A stretch of DNA of 64,000 nt from Mytilus edulis. Taxonomy: Eukaryota; Mollusca; Bivalvia; Mytilida; Mytilidae. A model generated the notes under the pieces. That model ran no database searches. It had not been told where the DNA came from and was given only the letters and a program-made list of their open reading frames with translations. The stretch's first letter is position 1; the number at the start of each line of letters is the position of its first letter. Location: positions 16,808,746 through 16,872,745 of the forward strand of contig NC_092354.1 of assembly GCF_963676685.1 (NCBI RefSeq), written 5' to 3'. Below, in pieces: positions 32,024-44,110 of the stretch. The translations under genes and the position numbers were made by a program.

Positions 32024-35000
32024 TTACGGTGCTTCTGTTGTTATTATTTCGTCAAGTTCTGGTGGTTCCTCTGTGGGAAGCATTGTACTGACAGCCGTTG
32101 TCGTTGTTGGAGGGACAGTGGATGTCTTTGTATCAGTTTTTATAATAAATTGAACTGTACCATTCGGCATTTTTTCTTGTGAAACTACAATGTTATTGCT
32201 TGCTTCAATAACGATGGGACGCCCCCCTGTCGCTTGCGACATAAGAGTCACACTCATTTTGGTTCCATTAAAGGTCCCATTCTCTCCAGTTGTTGTATGA
32301 TTTGTTATTGTTATATCTTTCAGTACGATAAAATTAGGATCATTCTTACTACTTCCAGTTAAGCTTGTGGGATTTTCGTTAATAATTTTAACTTCCGCTG
32401 TATTATTTTTAGCGATAACTTTTATATTCTTTGTTGGATCGATGGTAGCTGTATTTTGCTTTTGTGACGAAGCAACTGCCCCCTTCACGACCTGTCCTGC
32501 GTTATTTTTCAAAGCACTTAAACTTAATGGTGGGATAGACTTCAGTCGTTCACTCATTGTAAGTCGTTTTCTATCAGCGATCGATTTGAGTACTAAAGGC
32601 ATTCTGTTCCGTTTTGGAACCATGGTAATAATGGGCCTTTTTCTGATTGTTTTAACTTCCGGATGGTGCATTCGATTTACATTTGGATTTATCATGCTTG
32701 GTAGTGGGACCTTTCTAACGGTCTTTTTCCTCACTACCTTAACATTAATGGTGTTCTTGACAGTCTGAGGCGATGCAGGAGTTTGTCTTGTATGTTTATT
32801 CACAAGTTGAGCAGTATTAACATTTCCAAGACTTTGTGCGTTTAAGCTCAATTGTTCTGGGCTCATATTGGTTATCAATTGGATAAGATGCGCTCGAATA
32901 TTTGCACTGTTTAAATTGTTTAAATTAGGTATACCTCCTATTTGTGGTACACCTCCAATTGCTGGCACACTAGCGTGATTTGGTACACCTCCGTGTTTTG
33001 GTACACCTCCAATTCTCGGAACACCTCCAATATTCCGGGAAGGTATACGAGGTGCAAAGACGTTATTGTATTGATTATATTGAGTAGGATTTCCGCTTTT
33101 GGTTGTTAATGGAATAGAGCTTGGAAAGTTATTTTTTGGTTGGTTATTATTTGATGGCTGATTGCGATTGCTATTGATGATTGATTGAAATGTTTTAGAC
33201 ATGACTTTCCTTGGTCTTCTATTGATCATTGATGAAGACGATACAACTCTTCCCATCTCTCCTTGACTTGGATAATATCCTTTTCTTGTATTCTACAAAA
33301 TACATATTTTTTCGATTAAATATAATCATAGAATACTAATAAATACATTACACATTTTTCAAGTATAGATTACGATATTTAGCAGCGAATTATTTGTATG
33401 TGGTCGGTCAGGCGACAAAAGTTGTCATACAATGATTATGTTAACAAAGTCTATTTTTAGGTTTATGGAAAAGACAATTTTAAAATGGTTTCTTCGTACA
33501 TACCTTTTTAATCTCTTTGTAAAATATGAATTTCAATTTTTGTATTTTTCAAACCTTAAATGATATTTTTTTTCCTTTCGATTAAAATAATTAAATCAGA
33601 ATAGAATCAGATGCGACTCCTGATTGGTTGAAATTAGTTTCGTCCAATCACTGGCCGCACCAGATTTTATTCTGCGTACAACTTTATGCGCTCTTGTTAC
33701 CAGAAATACTATGTATCATAACCTGGTGGTTAACCTTTTCAGACAATTATTTTCTCTTTAATTTGGTAAAACTTTACCAATATCATAAATATTGGAATCT
33801 GTATAGTAGAATAAATATGAAGAATTAGATAACCCAATTTGTTCTTGATAGTTATGTACATATTAAAAATGCATGAACCATGGATGGCAGTGCCGCACTT
33901 AAAAATTGCAACTATGGCTGGTTCGCAATTAGTTGTTTGAAAAGTGAAAATGATAGTGAAGTTCTAATTTTGTCTATAGGTGGACATCCCATTCCCAAGG
34001 TCTGTACATGCTTCCGTGTATGTGAGTACCATAAATCATAAAAGAGTAACTCCTTTCTACCCATGGGAAGTAGATATAAGAAGGTGTGCCAATCAGACAA
34101 TTATCCACCCACTTAACAATTTGTAAAAGTTAACCATTATATAGGTCAAAGTACGACCTTCAACAGTGGCTCACACCTAACATCAAGCTTAAAAGGGCCC
34201 CAAAATTACTAGTGTAAAAGTTAAAAATTTCAAACAGAAAAACCAACGGTCTAATCTGTATAAAAACGAGATACTTTTTACTCGTAAATATACTTTAATA
34301 GTAGATTTTCCAAGCATGGATAGAAACAAGTGCCTGTGAATCATAGACTTAAATGAAAACAACCATGACAGGGAGTTTAAGCCATAATGACAGGAAACGA
34401 AATGTCTATGTAAACATTATACATGTCCATTTATTGGTATACGTGCAATAAAACAGAACGGGCGATTATTGTAATTATCTTGTCATCAATCAATCTCCCA
34501 TGAGAGAGAAAAAGGACCGATAACTCTGCATGGGAAATTGGTCATCAATGTGAAGCTATCAATCTTGCACGGAAGTGTGTTTCCGATTTTATACAATTTA
34601 CAACATACATCGAATACACCGCTAAAATATGTAAATGTCTTTTACAAGCTACGTGACACCTGTACTATAGTTTATGACCGGCCAGTGTGAGATCATCGCT
34701 GTTAACTGACAATATTTTGACAGGCGAGCGACAAAATCGCATCATTCAATCATATTTTTTATTGTCATAATTATGAACTTGCTCTAACCACGGTTGAACT
34801 GGATAGTTGTATGCATAATAAATTCATCAAGTACGTTAAAACTGCGGATTGAAAATTAGTTCGTTATGATTGAATGAGTGCTCCTTTTAGGAGAAATTTA
34901 ACACAGATACATAGAAAACAAAATGAATGACAAGTTAGGGAAAATAAAATGACAACTTGATTTGAATTTGTAATTATATTGAATATTGTGTCAGGTGAAC

Positions 35001-37643
35001 TTGACCGGACAATATGATTTTGGTGGCATTAACTTTTGTTGTGTTGATATATTTTTTTCAGCTGACAAAAAAGTTTGACCCAAATAATTATAAAAGATCG
35101 AGATCATATTAGTTCTAAAAAGTATTATAAATTAAACTGATCTGTGTCCACACTTTAATAAAAAATTTAAAAACTATTACATATAAGAAAAATATGGTTG
35201 GCCTAACTTAGATCATACTTTTCTGTGCGTTGATTTTGAACAACATATTTTAAATCTATTTCTTTAAGCGAACGAACCACCCACCCCCACCCCATGTTAT
35301 TTTCTCTATTTTAATAATTTGAGAATTGGGTTCAATTTTTCTATTCACTTTAATAAAAAGATCATTGAAATTCGCCATGCTGCACATGCAGGCATGTACC
35401 GTTTCAGGGGGAAAAACTGACCAAATGCTAGAACAGTTTATCCCATTAAATTAACTATTTCATAGTCCTAGTAAAAATCAATGCTTTCATTTTTACTTCC
35501 GGTTTTGAAAATAAAGGGGTTCAATTGTTGCGAATATGCTCTCACTTTAGCAACTAATCAATTGATTATTTCAAGGAACATTTGGCTACGATTTGGTAAA
35601 TATAATTTGAAAACAATTGCATTGGTTGTTTTCTTTTGTCTCAAACATTTCGAACAAAAACGGAATATTGAATAATTATTAGCATTTTGCTTTTTTTCTA
35701 AATAAGCCCTAAAATTTCGCTTGTATGAAACCTTAACAGACGCATTGTAACTATGCTATTGCACGTGCCATTCGTATATATTTTTGTTTACATCTTTTTC
35801 ATCATCATTTTACATCCGGGGTCGCATGTTCACGGTGATTAAATGACGTCCGGTTCTAAAATATTGATACTTTTTACGATTTCATGCATTGTTTATTGTT
35901 ACCTGCAGATCTTCGTTATTCATGTATACGATTTATGTAGGTTATGAATTATATGTGATACTTTTTCAATGGAAATTTTTGGCAGTTAATGCCCCTTTAA
36001 ATGCATTTTTTGCCTTAACTTCAATATTGATGTTTATGCAAATTTAGGTAAAATTATTTTTTTTATGAATAGAAGATGTCGGTATTCATCATCGAATTGG
36101 GAACAAAACGACGAAGATAACCGAATGACATCTAGAGAACAAATACAGTCTTCACATGATATTTTAAATCGAACCAGGAGCCTGTTAGTCAGTGGTTGTC
36201 GTTTGTAGCTTGGAATCATATTTATTGTTTTGTACATTATTGTCATAATTCTTGCAGTGAGTTTTCCCGATTGAATTGTTTTACATTTATCATTTAATAA
36301 AAGTTAGTAAGTGTTAGGTAATTGCAAATAAGACAAATATCCCCTAGAGACCGAAGTACGAGAATGTTAAAAGTTACAGATCATTGACGGCTAGCAACAA
36401 CGATCAAAAACCCAAACCGTACAGTAAGGCTATAAAGATTCTGATCTGAAAAATTGTGAATCATTTCAAACATGAAAGCGATTTCTAAAAGTAGAAAAGT
36501 GTTCTTCTGTATAATAAAGTAATAAAGCGAATTCTACTGTATAATAAAACAGCAAAACGTTCAGTCATTTTTTTTTGCCCGTTATAGCCTGCTGTTCGGT
36601 GTGAGCCAAGGCTCCGTGTTGAAAACTGGACTTTGACCTATAATGGTTTATTTTTACAAATTGTGACTTGGATGGAGACTGTTCTCATTGGCACTCATAC
36701 CACATCATATATCTATTATATATGAATAGCAAAGTATTGTTTTTTTTTTTTAAAGTAATGATACAAAATTAATTGTCTTTATATAATAATAGCAAAATAT
36801 TTTTGCATTCTTAAGTACCAAAATCTTAAAAATAAAGAAGTAAAGTCAGCTTCTATATATATATCTGCAAGTAGCAAAGTGTTCTTCTTTATAAAAAGGT
36901 GGAAAAGTGTTCATTTATCTGATAAAGTAGCAACATGTTCTTTTATGCATTAATGTAACACGGTGTTCTATATGTAGTAAATTAACAAAATAATATGCTA
37001 AATAGTAAAGAGCAAAGTGTTCTTCTATAAAGTATAGTTGCAAAGTGTTCTGACTACTTTACCATAAATTAAAAAAGTATTTGACTATCATAAATTAAAA
37101 AAGTGTTCTGACTATTAGTATACAAATCACATTAGCAAAATGTTCTACGTATATATGAAAGGAGATAAGTTTATCAGACTGGAAATAACTCCTTTAAATT
37201 CATACTACGCATAAGGAGATATGAAGTTTAAGTTTGCAAAAGTTAAAATTATCGCAAAATTAATAAAATACTTAAAGAGACAAATGACCCAAAAAAGGAA
37301 CCACAAGAGGAGAGCTAAATTGTCTTTGATCCAACTTGCATGGTGGGTTTTACCTGTTAGTATACGATGTTACCATTAAAAAAATAAAAACACAGAATCC
37401 TATGTGAAACACAAAGAAATGGATTTAAAAAATACCAGGTCGGATACACTGATCTGTGTCCACACTTGTACAATTCAAAATGATAAATAATTTGATTGCA
37501 TATCTATGTTAAATTGCTGCTATATCAAGGATAACATGAAAAAAAAATATACTCACCAACATATTTAAATGTGCAGCTCTACAATGTATTCCAAATAATA
37601 CTAACAATAAAAATTTGAAGATGGGATGCTGTTGTCTTTTCAT
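32024..37643 (-). CDS. Secreted low-complexity GGVP-repeat protein, 2 exons
   Basis: Exons 37643-37557 and 33292-32024, intron 33293-37556 (GTGAGT donor, TTTTGTAG acceptor, both phase 0), giving 451 residues. Exon 1 encodes a signal peptide (MKRQQH, hydrophobic FKFLLLVLFGIH, then CRAA). Exon 2 is open from its acceptor, so ATG33256 is internal. Order: Asn/Gln-rich segment; GGVP repeats at about 118-151 (IGGVPR, HGGVPN, IGGVPQ); basic region 213-271 (KVVRKKTVRKV, IRKRPI); five N-glycosylation sequons between 325 and 408; Thr-rich stretch 415-431; acidic tail TEEPPELDEI. The mature chain has no Cys. Composition suggests an extracellular matrix, shell or byssus-type protein, but I recognise no domain, and extra phase-0 exons in the 4.3-kb intron cannot be excluded. 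Confidence 0.7.
34075..34275 (-). repeat. Dispersed repeat in the intron of the GGVP gene
   Basis: AAGGTGTGCCAATCAGACAA, ACCATTATATAGGTCAAAGT, CAACAGTGGCTCACACC and AAGGGCCCCAAAATTACTAG. Same family as 17614-17905. Confidence 0.7.
35200..36300. other. Intronic, no feature recognised
   Basis: Part of the large intron of the GGVP gene. No alternative exon with a matching phase and protein-like sequence was found by eye. Confidence 0.3.
36463..37150 (+). repeat. Degenerate AGTAGCAAAGTGTTCTTCT array, interrupted
   Basis: About twelve imperfect units carrying GCAAAGTGTTCTTCTNTATA at irregular 30-50 bp spacing. Units lie on both sides of a dispersed element (36585-36715), so that element inserted into a pre-existing array. 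Lies inside the large intron. Confidence 0.6.
36585..36715 (+). repeat. GTCTCATTGGC-type dispersed repeat in array
   Basis: TGTTCGGTGTGAGCCAAGGC, AATGGTTTATTTTTAC and CATTGGCACTCATACCACAT: the 3' half of the family. Confidence 0.7.
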
Positions 37644-37723
37644 ATTTGCAATCCGAATTTGAAACCGGTACGATTCTAAACTTAGTTCAAAGAGTTTTCA
37701 CCTCCGTCGGTTTCAACGGCTAC

Positions 37724-37732
37724 AATATAAAG
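37724..37732 (-). promoter_or_regulatory. Candidate TATA box of the GGVP-repeat gene
   Basis: CTTTATATT on the minus strand about 80 nt upstream of the signal-peptide ATG, a plausible distance for a TATA element with a short 5' UTR. AT-rich context makes chance matches likely. Confidence 0.3.
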
Positions 37733-37859
37733 AACAGAATACCATATACAATAACTGTCAACTAAGTCATAGACCATAACGGTCTTTATTGACAGCTTTT
37801 GAGTAGCATATCGACAAAAAACGTCCATCATATTTAATTGTCATTTAGGACTATTAGGC

Positions 37860-38460
37860 CAAAGTGGTGTTTTTCTTAGTTGTGCAAAAAAAAAATGTCC
37901 GTCATATTTAATTGTCATTAAGAACTATGAGGCCAGACTTGTGTTTTTCTTAATTGTGTACTCGTTTGCTTGATAGGTTTTTGACTGTCTGAGTACAAAA
38001 ATTAAAATATTTTAAAAGGGGAAAAATGGGATTTTTACGAGAAAAATTAAGCTTTGTTCATTAGGGAGAGGACGTTACTAATATACTTACTAATGTTGTT
38101 ATAACTTTTGTCCAGTATCTATTGCTACCTTTGCAAAATAACTGTATTTAAACTAGGGAAATTCATTAAAATATGACCTTTCCCCAATCATTATTATAAT
38201 CTCACTTTCGGATAACAGGCTTTTGATTAAGAATATGAAAAATATTTTTTTCGCTTGATTGATAGTATTTGATTTTGTCAGTGTTTATTAACTTTGCCTT
38301 TCCGAATTTGTCTTGGAATTTAGTATTTTTATACGTTTTTCTTTGTACGCCCAACGCACGTTTTGTCTTCAAAAAGTCAGTGATGCTTGAAAGATTCAAA
38401 AGGCCAAAGTGCAAAGTTGAGGAGCATTGAGATACTTCAAATCAAATCAAATATATTTAT
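37860..38460. other. No gene seen; decayed hammerhead-repeat flank
   Basis: At 38340-38430 (minus) a relic of the hammerhead-bearing repeat (GTACGCCCAACGCACG, then AAAAGTCAGTGATGCTTGA) is visible with the core destroyed. Otherwise featureless. Confidence 0.4.
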
Positions 38461-38469
38461 TTCCTAATC

Positions 38470-38830
38470 AAAGGGCCCTTATAGGTATAACAATTACAAA
38501 CAAATATATCATAGACAAAAACATATATAGAAATAATATGAAATTAAACATAATAATATGATTTATATAAAAACAAAAGAACGGTCAAACAGATCAATGT
38601 AAGATAAAAAACAACTTTATCCAAATAGTTTGGGGTGGGGTGGGATGGGGATGGGATAAAAATTGCTGCAAGTTTTGTTTATTTGACATCGATTTTACAT
38701 AAATCCATATTCGTCAATCAATTTTTTCCCAAATTCAGTTAAGAGGGGGGCCAGTGAAAAAAACAATGTGAATTGAGTTTTTTTTTTATCCTACATTGAA
38801 CTTTTGATGTCGTCCCTTGTGATTATCAGG
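38470..38830 (+). repeat. Dispersed repeat ending TTGAACTTTTGATGTCGTCCC
   Basis: CAGATCAATGTAAGATAAAA, CAAATAGTTTGGGGTGGG, GCTGCAAGTTTTGTTTATTT, GTCAATCAATTTTTTCCC and AACTTTTGATGTCGTCCC. Copies at 60400-60570 and 63640-63880 share the same 3' end. Confidence 0.75.
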
Positions 38831-38984
38831 AACGCGAAACAAACAAACAAATACCTACGGCCTTATGTAAGAGATATGGCCAAAAAATCATAATAATGTT
38901 AACGCATGTAAATGTGTAATGACACGCGAATCTACTCTCATTATTATTATATGTTATTATCATTGTGTAATTTATCTTGTGGTA

Positions 38985-39130
38985 ATTATTGGATAATTCG
39001 AACAAATGTCCATTTCCATTTTTTTGACGACATAATTATTGTATAATTCGGACAAATCTCCTTTACTATTTTTTTACGACGTATGATAATGGCTTAATTC
39101 GGACAAATGTCCATTTCTTGCTTGTTGACC
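38985..39130 (+). repeat. Three-copy repeat of about 60 bp (AATTCGGACAAATGTCC)
   Basis: TAATTCGGACAAATGTCCAT recurs three times with TTTTTTACGACGTATAAT spacers. Confidence 0.7.
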
Positions 39131-39371
39131 GCGTAACAACTAATATTGAATAATTTATTACATGTTACATGTGCAACTATTGCATTCATGAATATAAAGG
39201 TATGTGCCTATGATGGGATGTATGCTCTAAAGAATTACAATAACACATATATATGTGGAATTGATAGATTTAATAGCGAAACAAATTGGAAGGGGGATTT
39301 AAAATCGACGTTATGTTTCCCCAAACAAATCTTGTTTCTATCTGTTATTAGAAAAAAAGTTTGATTTAGAA

Positions 39372-39595
39372 GGGCCCTCATGGGGTTTTTGATTATGTGA
39401 TTACTTGGCCGTTTTTTTAATGATTATTTGATTATTAAGCCAAATATTTCATGATTATTTGATTACCTAGGACTGTATTTTTATTTTATGATTATTTGAT
39501 TACTAAAGATAAGCAAATATTTAATGATTATGTGATTATATTGGCAAAAAAATGGTGATTATGTGATTACTAGGACCCCCCCCCCATGAGGGGCC
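39372..39595. mobile_element. Fold-back element with GGGCCCTCATGGGG ends
   Basis: Left GGGCCCTCATGGGG (39372-39385) mirrors right CCCCATGAGGGGCC (39582-39595). The interior is a tandem array of TGATTATTTGATTAC/TGATTATGTGATTAC units. ATTTAG occurs just outside both ends but not exactly adjacent on the left, so the target duplication is uncertain. Confidence 0.65.
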
Positions 39596-39844
39596 TCATT
39601 TAGCCGGAATAAATGTTTGTATCGAGTATACATGGTCAAGTTTGTGTTTTTATTTGTGTTATAGAAGCGGGTTGAACAGAGAATACATGTATATATGCAT
39701 ATATAGAAATGCCATAATCGGATTTTGTGCTTTAGACCGTCGTTTTATTTTTCATTCAATTGTTAAAGAAATGTACAAACATCTAGTATTTGATTTAGCA
39801 TCTATGGAGATACAATGATTGAAGTTTGAATAGGTCATTTTACT

Positions 39845-39980
39845 CTTAGGGAGCTACCATTTGATTTTTTTTTTTGGGGGGGGGGGGGGGCTAGGATGGA
39901 TATTACAGCTAAAAAAAAAATTTCATCCTAGCCCCCCCCCCCCCCCCCCCCCATAAAAATCAAATGGTAGCTCCCTTAAA
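39845..39980. mobile_element. Palindromic, internally deleted copy of the GCTACCATTTGATTTTT element
   Basis: AGGGAGCTACCATTTGATTT plus poly-G and CTAGGATG on the left; TTTCATCCTAGC, poly-C, then AAATCAAATGGTAGCTCCCT on the right. The arms almost touch: the purine-rich core of the full copy at 50410-50690 is missing. Confidence 0.8.
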
Positions 39981-40423
39981 CATGGCATTCTTTTATAAAT
40001 CTATAATCTTTTTTGCAAAATTACACCCATGAGGGTCAAGCAATACAAACATACATTTTAATACAATGTAATACAATACAATACAAAAGAACATATTTTA
40101 ATGCAATAAATATGAAAAATAAGAGATGTGGTAAAATGAGTATGTTAGAACTGTATACAAGAAGTGTGACCCTGAACTCTCTTTAAGTTAGGCATTTTTT
40201 AATTCATAATAATTACATTAGATGTATGTTTCATTATAATACTTTATTCTGATTGGCTAATTGCAGATCACGTGTTATTCCTTCAGCAATTGCATCACTC
40301 AATAAAACTTATCATCCATGATAACGCATGGTCCCACAATAAAGTGCACAGGTGAATTAAACAAAAAGTAATATAAAATTCGTGTTTTCATGATCATAGC
40401 TAAAAAATGTAATTATAAGTATA

Positions 40424-40565
40424 GAATGCTTCTTTTTGTAACTTCATAGGGTTGTAAAAGCGTTCATCGTGCGTACATTTTTAGAATGAAGCGCGGAACA
40501 AAATGGACTTCGGTCAACGCTTTTACACCCCAATTAATTTACAAAAAGAAGCATTCAATTCTTAA
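40424..40565. repeat. Fold-back repeat AGAATGCTTCTTTTTGTAA
   Basis: AGAATGCTTCTTTTTGTAA with GTTGTAAAAGCGTTC on the left; AACGCTTTTACACC and TTTACAAAAAGAAGCATTC on the right. Arms of about 40 bp with small indels; the loop contains GCGTACATTTTTAGAATG. Confidence 0.75.
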
Positions 40566-40620
40566 ATGTAAAATACAGAACATATGCATAATTGTCATGA
40601 TTATTCTAAATAGACAGTAT

Positions 40621-40978
40621 TGTTATGCGTTTACTTTTCTATCGTGATTGGTTAGAGGTATAGGGGGAGGGTTGAGATCTCACAAACATGTTTAACCCCG
40701 CCGCATTTTTGCGCCTGTCCCAAGTCAGGAGCCTCTGGCCTTTGTTAGTCTTGTATTATTTTAATTTTAGTTTCTTGTGTACAATTTGAAAATTAGTATG
40801 GCGTTCATTATCACTGGACTAGTATATATTTGTTTAGGGGCCAGCTGAAGGACGCCTCCGGGTGCGGGAATTTCTCGCTACATTGAAGACCTGTTGGTGA
40901 CCCTCTGCTGTTGTTTTTTTATTTGGTCGGGTTGTTGTCTCTTTGACACATTCCCCATTTCCATTCTCAATTTTAGAT
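40621..40978 (+). mobile_element. TATGCGTTTAC-type dispersed element, full copy
   Basis: TTATGCGTTTACTTTTCTAT, GGTATAGGGGGAGGGTTGAG, TGTTTAACCCCGCCGC, CAGGAGCCTCTGGCCTTTGT, GGACGCCTCCGGGTGCGGG and TTGACACATTCCCCATTTCC. Same element as the insertion at 4807-5165. Confidence 0.8.
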
Positions 40979-40984
40979 AAATTA

Positions 40985-41140
40985 TATTCTGGATTTCAAC
41001 TCTCAATCTAAGTAACAACTTATAAAAGTAAACCATTTGATGTCAAGGTACGGCCTCCAACACGGAGCCTTGGCTCACACCGAACACAAACTATAAAGGG
41101 CCCCAAAAAATTACTAGTGTAAAACCATTCAAACGGAAAA
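40985..41140 (-). repeat. Dispersed repeat fragment (CCTTGGCTCACACCGAACAC)
   Basis: AAGTAACAACTTATAAAAGT, GGTACGGCCTCCAACACGG and AAGGGCCCCAAAAAATTACT: interior of the 17614 family. Confidence 0.7.
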
Positions 41141-41775
41141 ATAAAACATGCACAATAAATCAAATATAGTGAGACTATTGCCTATATTATAAGAGAAATA
41201 TACCGAATTATAACAATTGAACATTAACCAATCAACCATGAAAATGAGGTCCAAGTCGGATCAAACCGGACAAAATACATGTAACCATGCAATCATTCCA
41301 TACACCAATGACGTTGACCTATTGGCTATTGTATCTGATAAACGGACAAACCATGAAAACTAAGCATTGGCCAATGAAGCCCTACAAGGAGTTCAAGGTC
41401 AGACGAAGCCTGCTAGAAAAAAACCAGGTTACAATCATTTCATACACTGAATATAGCCGAGCATGTTCAACTTACTAGCATACACGTAGTAATGTTATAA
41501 TAAGTTATTTTTTCACAAAACAAAATAAAAGTATAATTGTTGGTTTAGGCAGTCCCTGAACCATGAACATGAGATAAAAACAATGGACATAAGAGAGACG
41601 AAACGTGACTCCGCACCATAAGGCAGCTTTATACTTAGGTACGAACTCTCAAGGTCTACTACTTATTGAACTCGGAGATAAACCGAGTTAGAAAATTTCA
41701 TTGAAAGAGAAAGAATCAAGTATCTTAGAAAATGTTCAAGTCTTTGAATCAACGGAATTGAGAGGGTCCTACTAA

Positions 41776-41965
41776 AATGCGCCCGGGAGCGCCCGGGTGA
41801 AGAAAAAGCGCCCGGGGAAAAGAAAAAGCGCCCGGGGAAAAGAAAAAGCGCCCGGAGAAGAAAATATAGCGCCCGGGGAACAGAAAAAGCGCCCGGGGAA
41901 CAGAAAAAGCGCCCGGGGAACAGAAAAAGCGCCCGGGGAACAGAAAAAGCGCCCGGGGAAAATAT
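41776..41965 (+). repeat. 20-bp GCGCCCGGGGAACAGAAAAA array
   Basis: About nine units forming the left arm of module I. The inverted, shorter counterpart is at 42600-42675. The open frames on both strands (GRFFCSPGAF-like) are produced by the array. Confidence 0.85.
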
Positions 41966-43639
41966 ATAGATATTTTATTGGCATGAGACAACTTTGTTTA
42001 GTTACGGACATTGATTTTTTTTTTAGACAAGTAATTTGCAAATTCAGGTAATAGACATTTGTAATTAAGCACAAAACCAATATGAATGTTTCAAATTTAA
42101 CAATAGTATATGAATACTATTTCGAAAGACTGATAATAACGGATCACAGTTTATGCGGAAGATTTATAACATGTAAGACATCAAAAGACATGTTTTTCAA
42201 AAACGATATCAAAATGAAAAATGTATAAGACAACTCAAATTTCACAGTTTTAGTTTTATAAAGAGATATAATAAATCTATCTCAGCATCTGTATGAAAAA
42301 AGTGTTCACCATGCAGTTGCGAAAATATTTGACCTCAGGCACCGATTAGTTTTAGTAACAAAATATACATTTTGATCGAGGACAATGTCTTCACGGCCAG
42401 TCATGATTCTTCAATATACTCTTATTTATATCTATTTACTTACTTATAAACAACTTTGAAATCTAAAATGTAAAAGTACAACAACACTTCAGATGTAACA
42501 TCGTACATATCCCCATTTATATTAAGGACAAAATTAACAAGCAATGATTAGTTATTTTTTAAGGAAAAAAAATATTGTTATAAAATATTATTATTTTTTT
42601 CTCCCGGGCGATAATTGTCTTCTCCGGGCGCTAATTTTCCTTCTCCGGGCGCTTTTTCTTTTCCCGGGCGCTTTTTAGTAGGACCGGTGTCCTATAGCCA
42701 TTCTTCCCCCATGCCAAATTTTCCTGGGGAAAGACTGGATCGATCCAATATTTCCCCCCGGAAAAATTGGCATGATCCTACTTTTCCCCTCAGTGTTATG
42801 GGGGGAAAACCAGGATCAGGCCAATTTTTTCCCCGCAGTTAGCGTGAGAAGCTAAATTTTCCGCCTTGTAATGTAACGTCGGCGACGTCACGGTAAGAAT
42901 TTTTTATGAAAAAAAAAGAATAGTCAATTTTCTTCTATCAGTTTATAGTTACCAAAGCTTCATCGTACGACTATGAATTTGATAGGTATTTATAGAGATA
43001 TATATGTTATATTTATACACACGAAACACAATCCGATGTGATGATCACATCCTTTCTCTTTCGTGAACCCTTGTTATCATTGACTAAATGAATACAATAA
43101 CGTTAACCACTTCTGGCCAAGTAGTAGATTTTTCCCAGGACAGACGTCTATGATGTCTCCAAAGTAATATGGTTAAATGACTTCACATGATATATCATGC
43201 AAAGTATAATTACTAAGTAATAGAACTCACCAAAAGCACGGATAGAGAGGAATACTCGTCGACTTAAAGCTTTAATTCAGAAGAAGAAGTCCGATACGGA
43301 TGAAACTTCATCCAACCCAGAGAAGACATGAACACCTTCTCTAGCCATCACGGGAGACGTAGAAGTACAGGGACTAACCACAGTATAGTTTGAGCTGTAC
43401 AAGATCTACAACAACAAAAAATCCCACCTGCCCTACAGATGCATAGGGTCGAACACTTTCCAGCACTCATGATACAAATTCGAAGTGGTAGTAAGTAATT
43501 AAAGGCCGCTGGAACCGTACGGCATTTCACAACGAGAAACCATCATAAATCATAATCGGCCTTAAAATGCCTCGACCATAAAATTGTGAAAAAATTGAAA
43601 CAAAACTAACGGACTTATTTATAAGAAAATAATTTACGA

Positions 43640-43850
43640 AAAAAACATGACCGACATGAAACGACAACAATCACTGTACTACATGTTCCTGGCTTTGGAA
43701 CAACACATAAAGAATGTGGCGGCCTTAAACTCAACCCTCCTCCAACCGCAAGAAAAAACTGTAAAATATCATAGACAATTGACCACTAAAATGTTAGTAC
43801 GGTGCACCATAATCACTTACATAAAAACAATAGACACAAAGCACCGAAAT
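43640..43850 (-). repeat. Old dispersed-repeat relic inside fold-back module II
   Basis: ATGAAACGACAACAATCACT, GTTCCTGGCTTTGG, GCGGCCTTAAACTCAACCC and CTCCTCCAACC are a decayed minus-strand version of the 40621-type element. The 87-residue frame over it is not a gene. Confidence 0.4.
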
Positions 43851-43904
43851 GAAAGTAAAAAGTATTCGCTTTTTCCACTGAAAGGTATTTCAAAGCCAGT
43901 GAAA

Positions 43905-44110
43905 ATGTAGTCTAGTCGGACTAAGGGACATAGACAGAATGGTAAACATGTAAACAGACTGATGAATATGCAGACAGACTTGTGGACATAGAGACAGACA
44001 GTTAAAAATGTAAAAGACTAGGGGACACATAGAAACTGCTGAACAGAAAGACAGTCTAGTTGACACATTGACAGACTGATAAAATTGTAAAAAGACTTGT
44101 GTAAATTTGA
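43905..44110 (+). repeat. Degenerate GACATAGAGACAGACNG repeat
   Basis: Imperfect tandem repetition of strings like GACTTGTGGACATAGAGACA separated by TGTAAA; period roughly 30-36 bp. Interior of the composite fold-back. Confidence 0.5.

Noticed and set aside
32367-32768. 133-codon plus-strand frame opposite the GGVP gene
   Set aside because: It is antisense to the main exon, hydrophobic because of codon complementarity, and lacks supporting signals.
41753-42080. CRISPR-like regularly spaced 20-bp repeats
   Set aside because: Units are contiguous without unique spacers and the DNA is eukaryotic; it is a minisatellite arm of a fold-back element.
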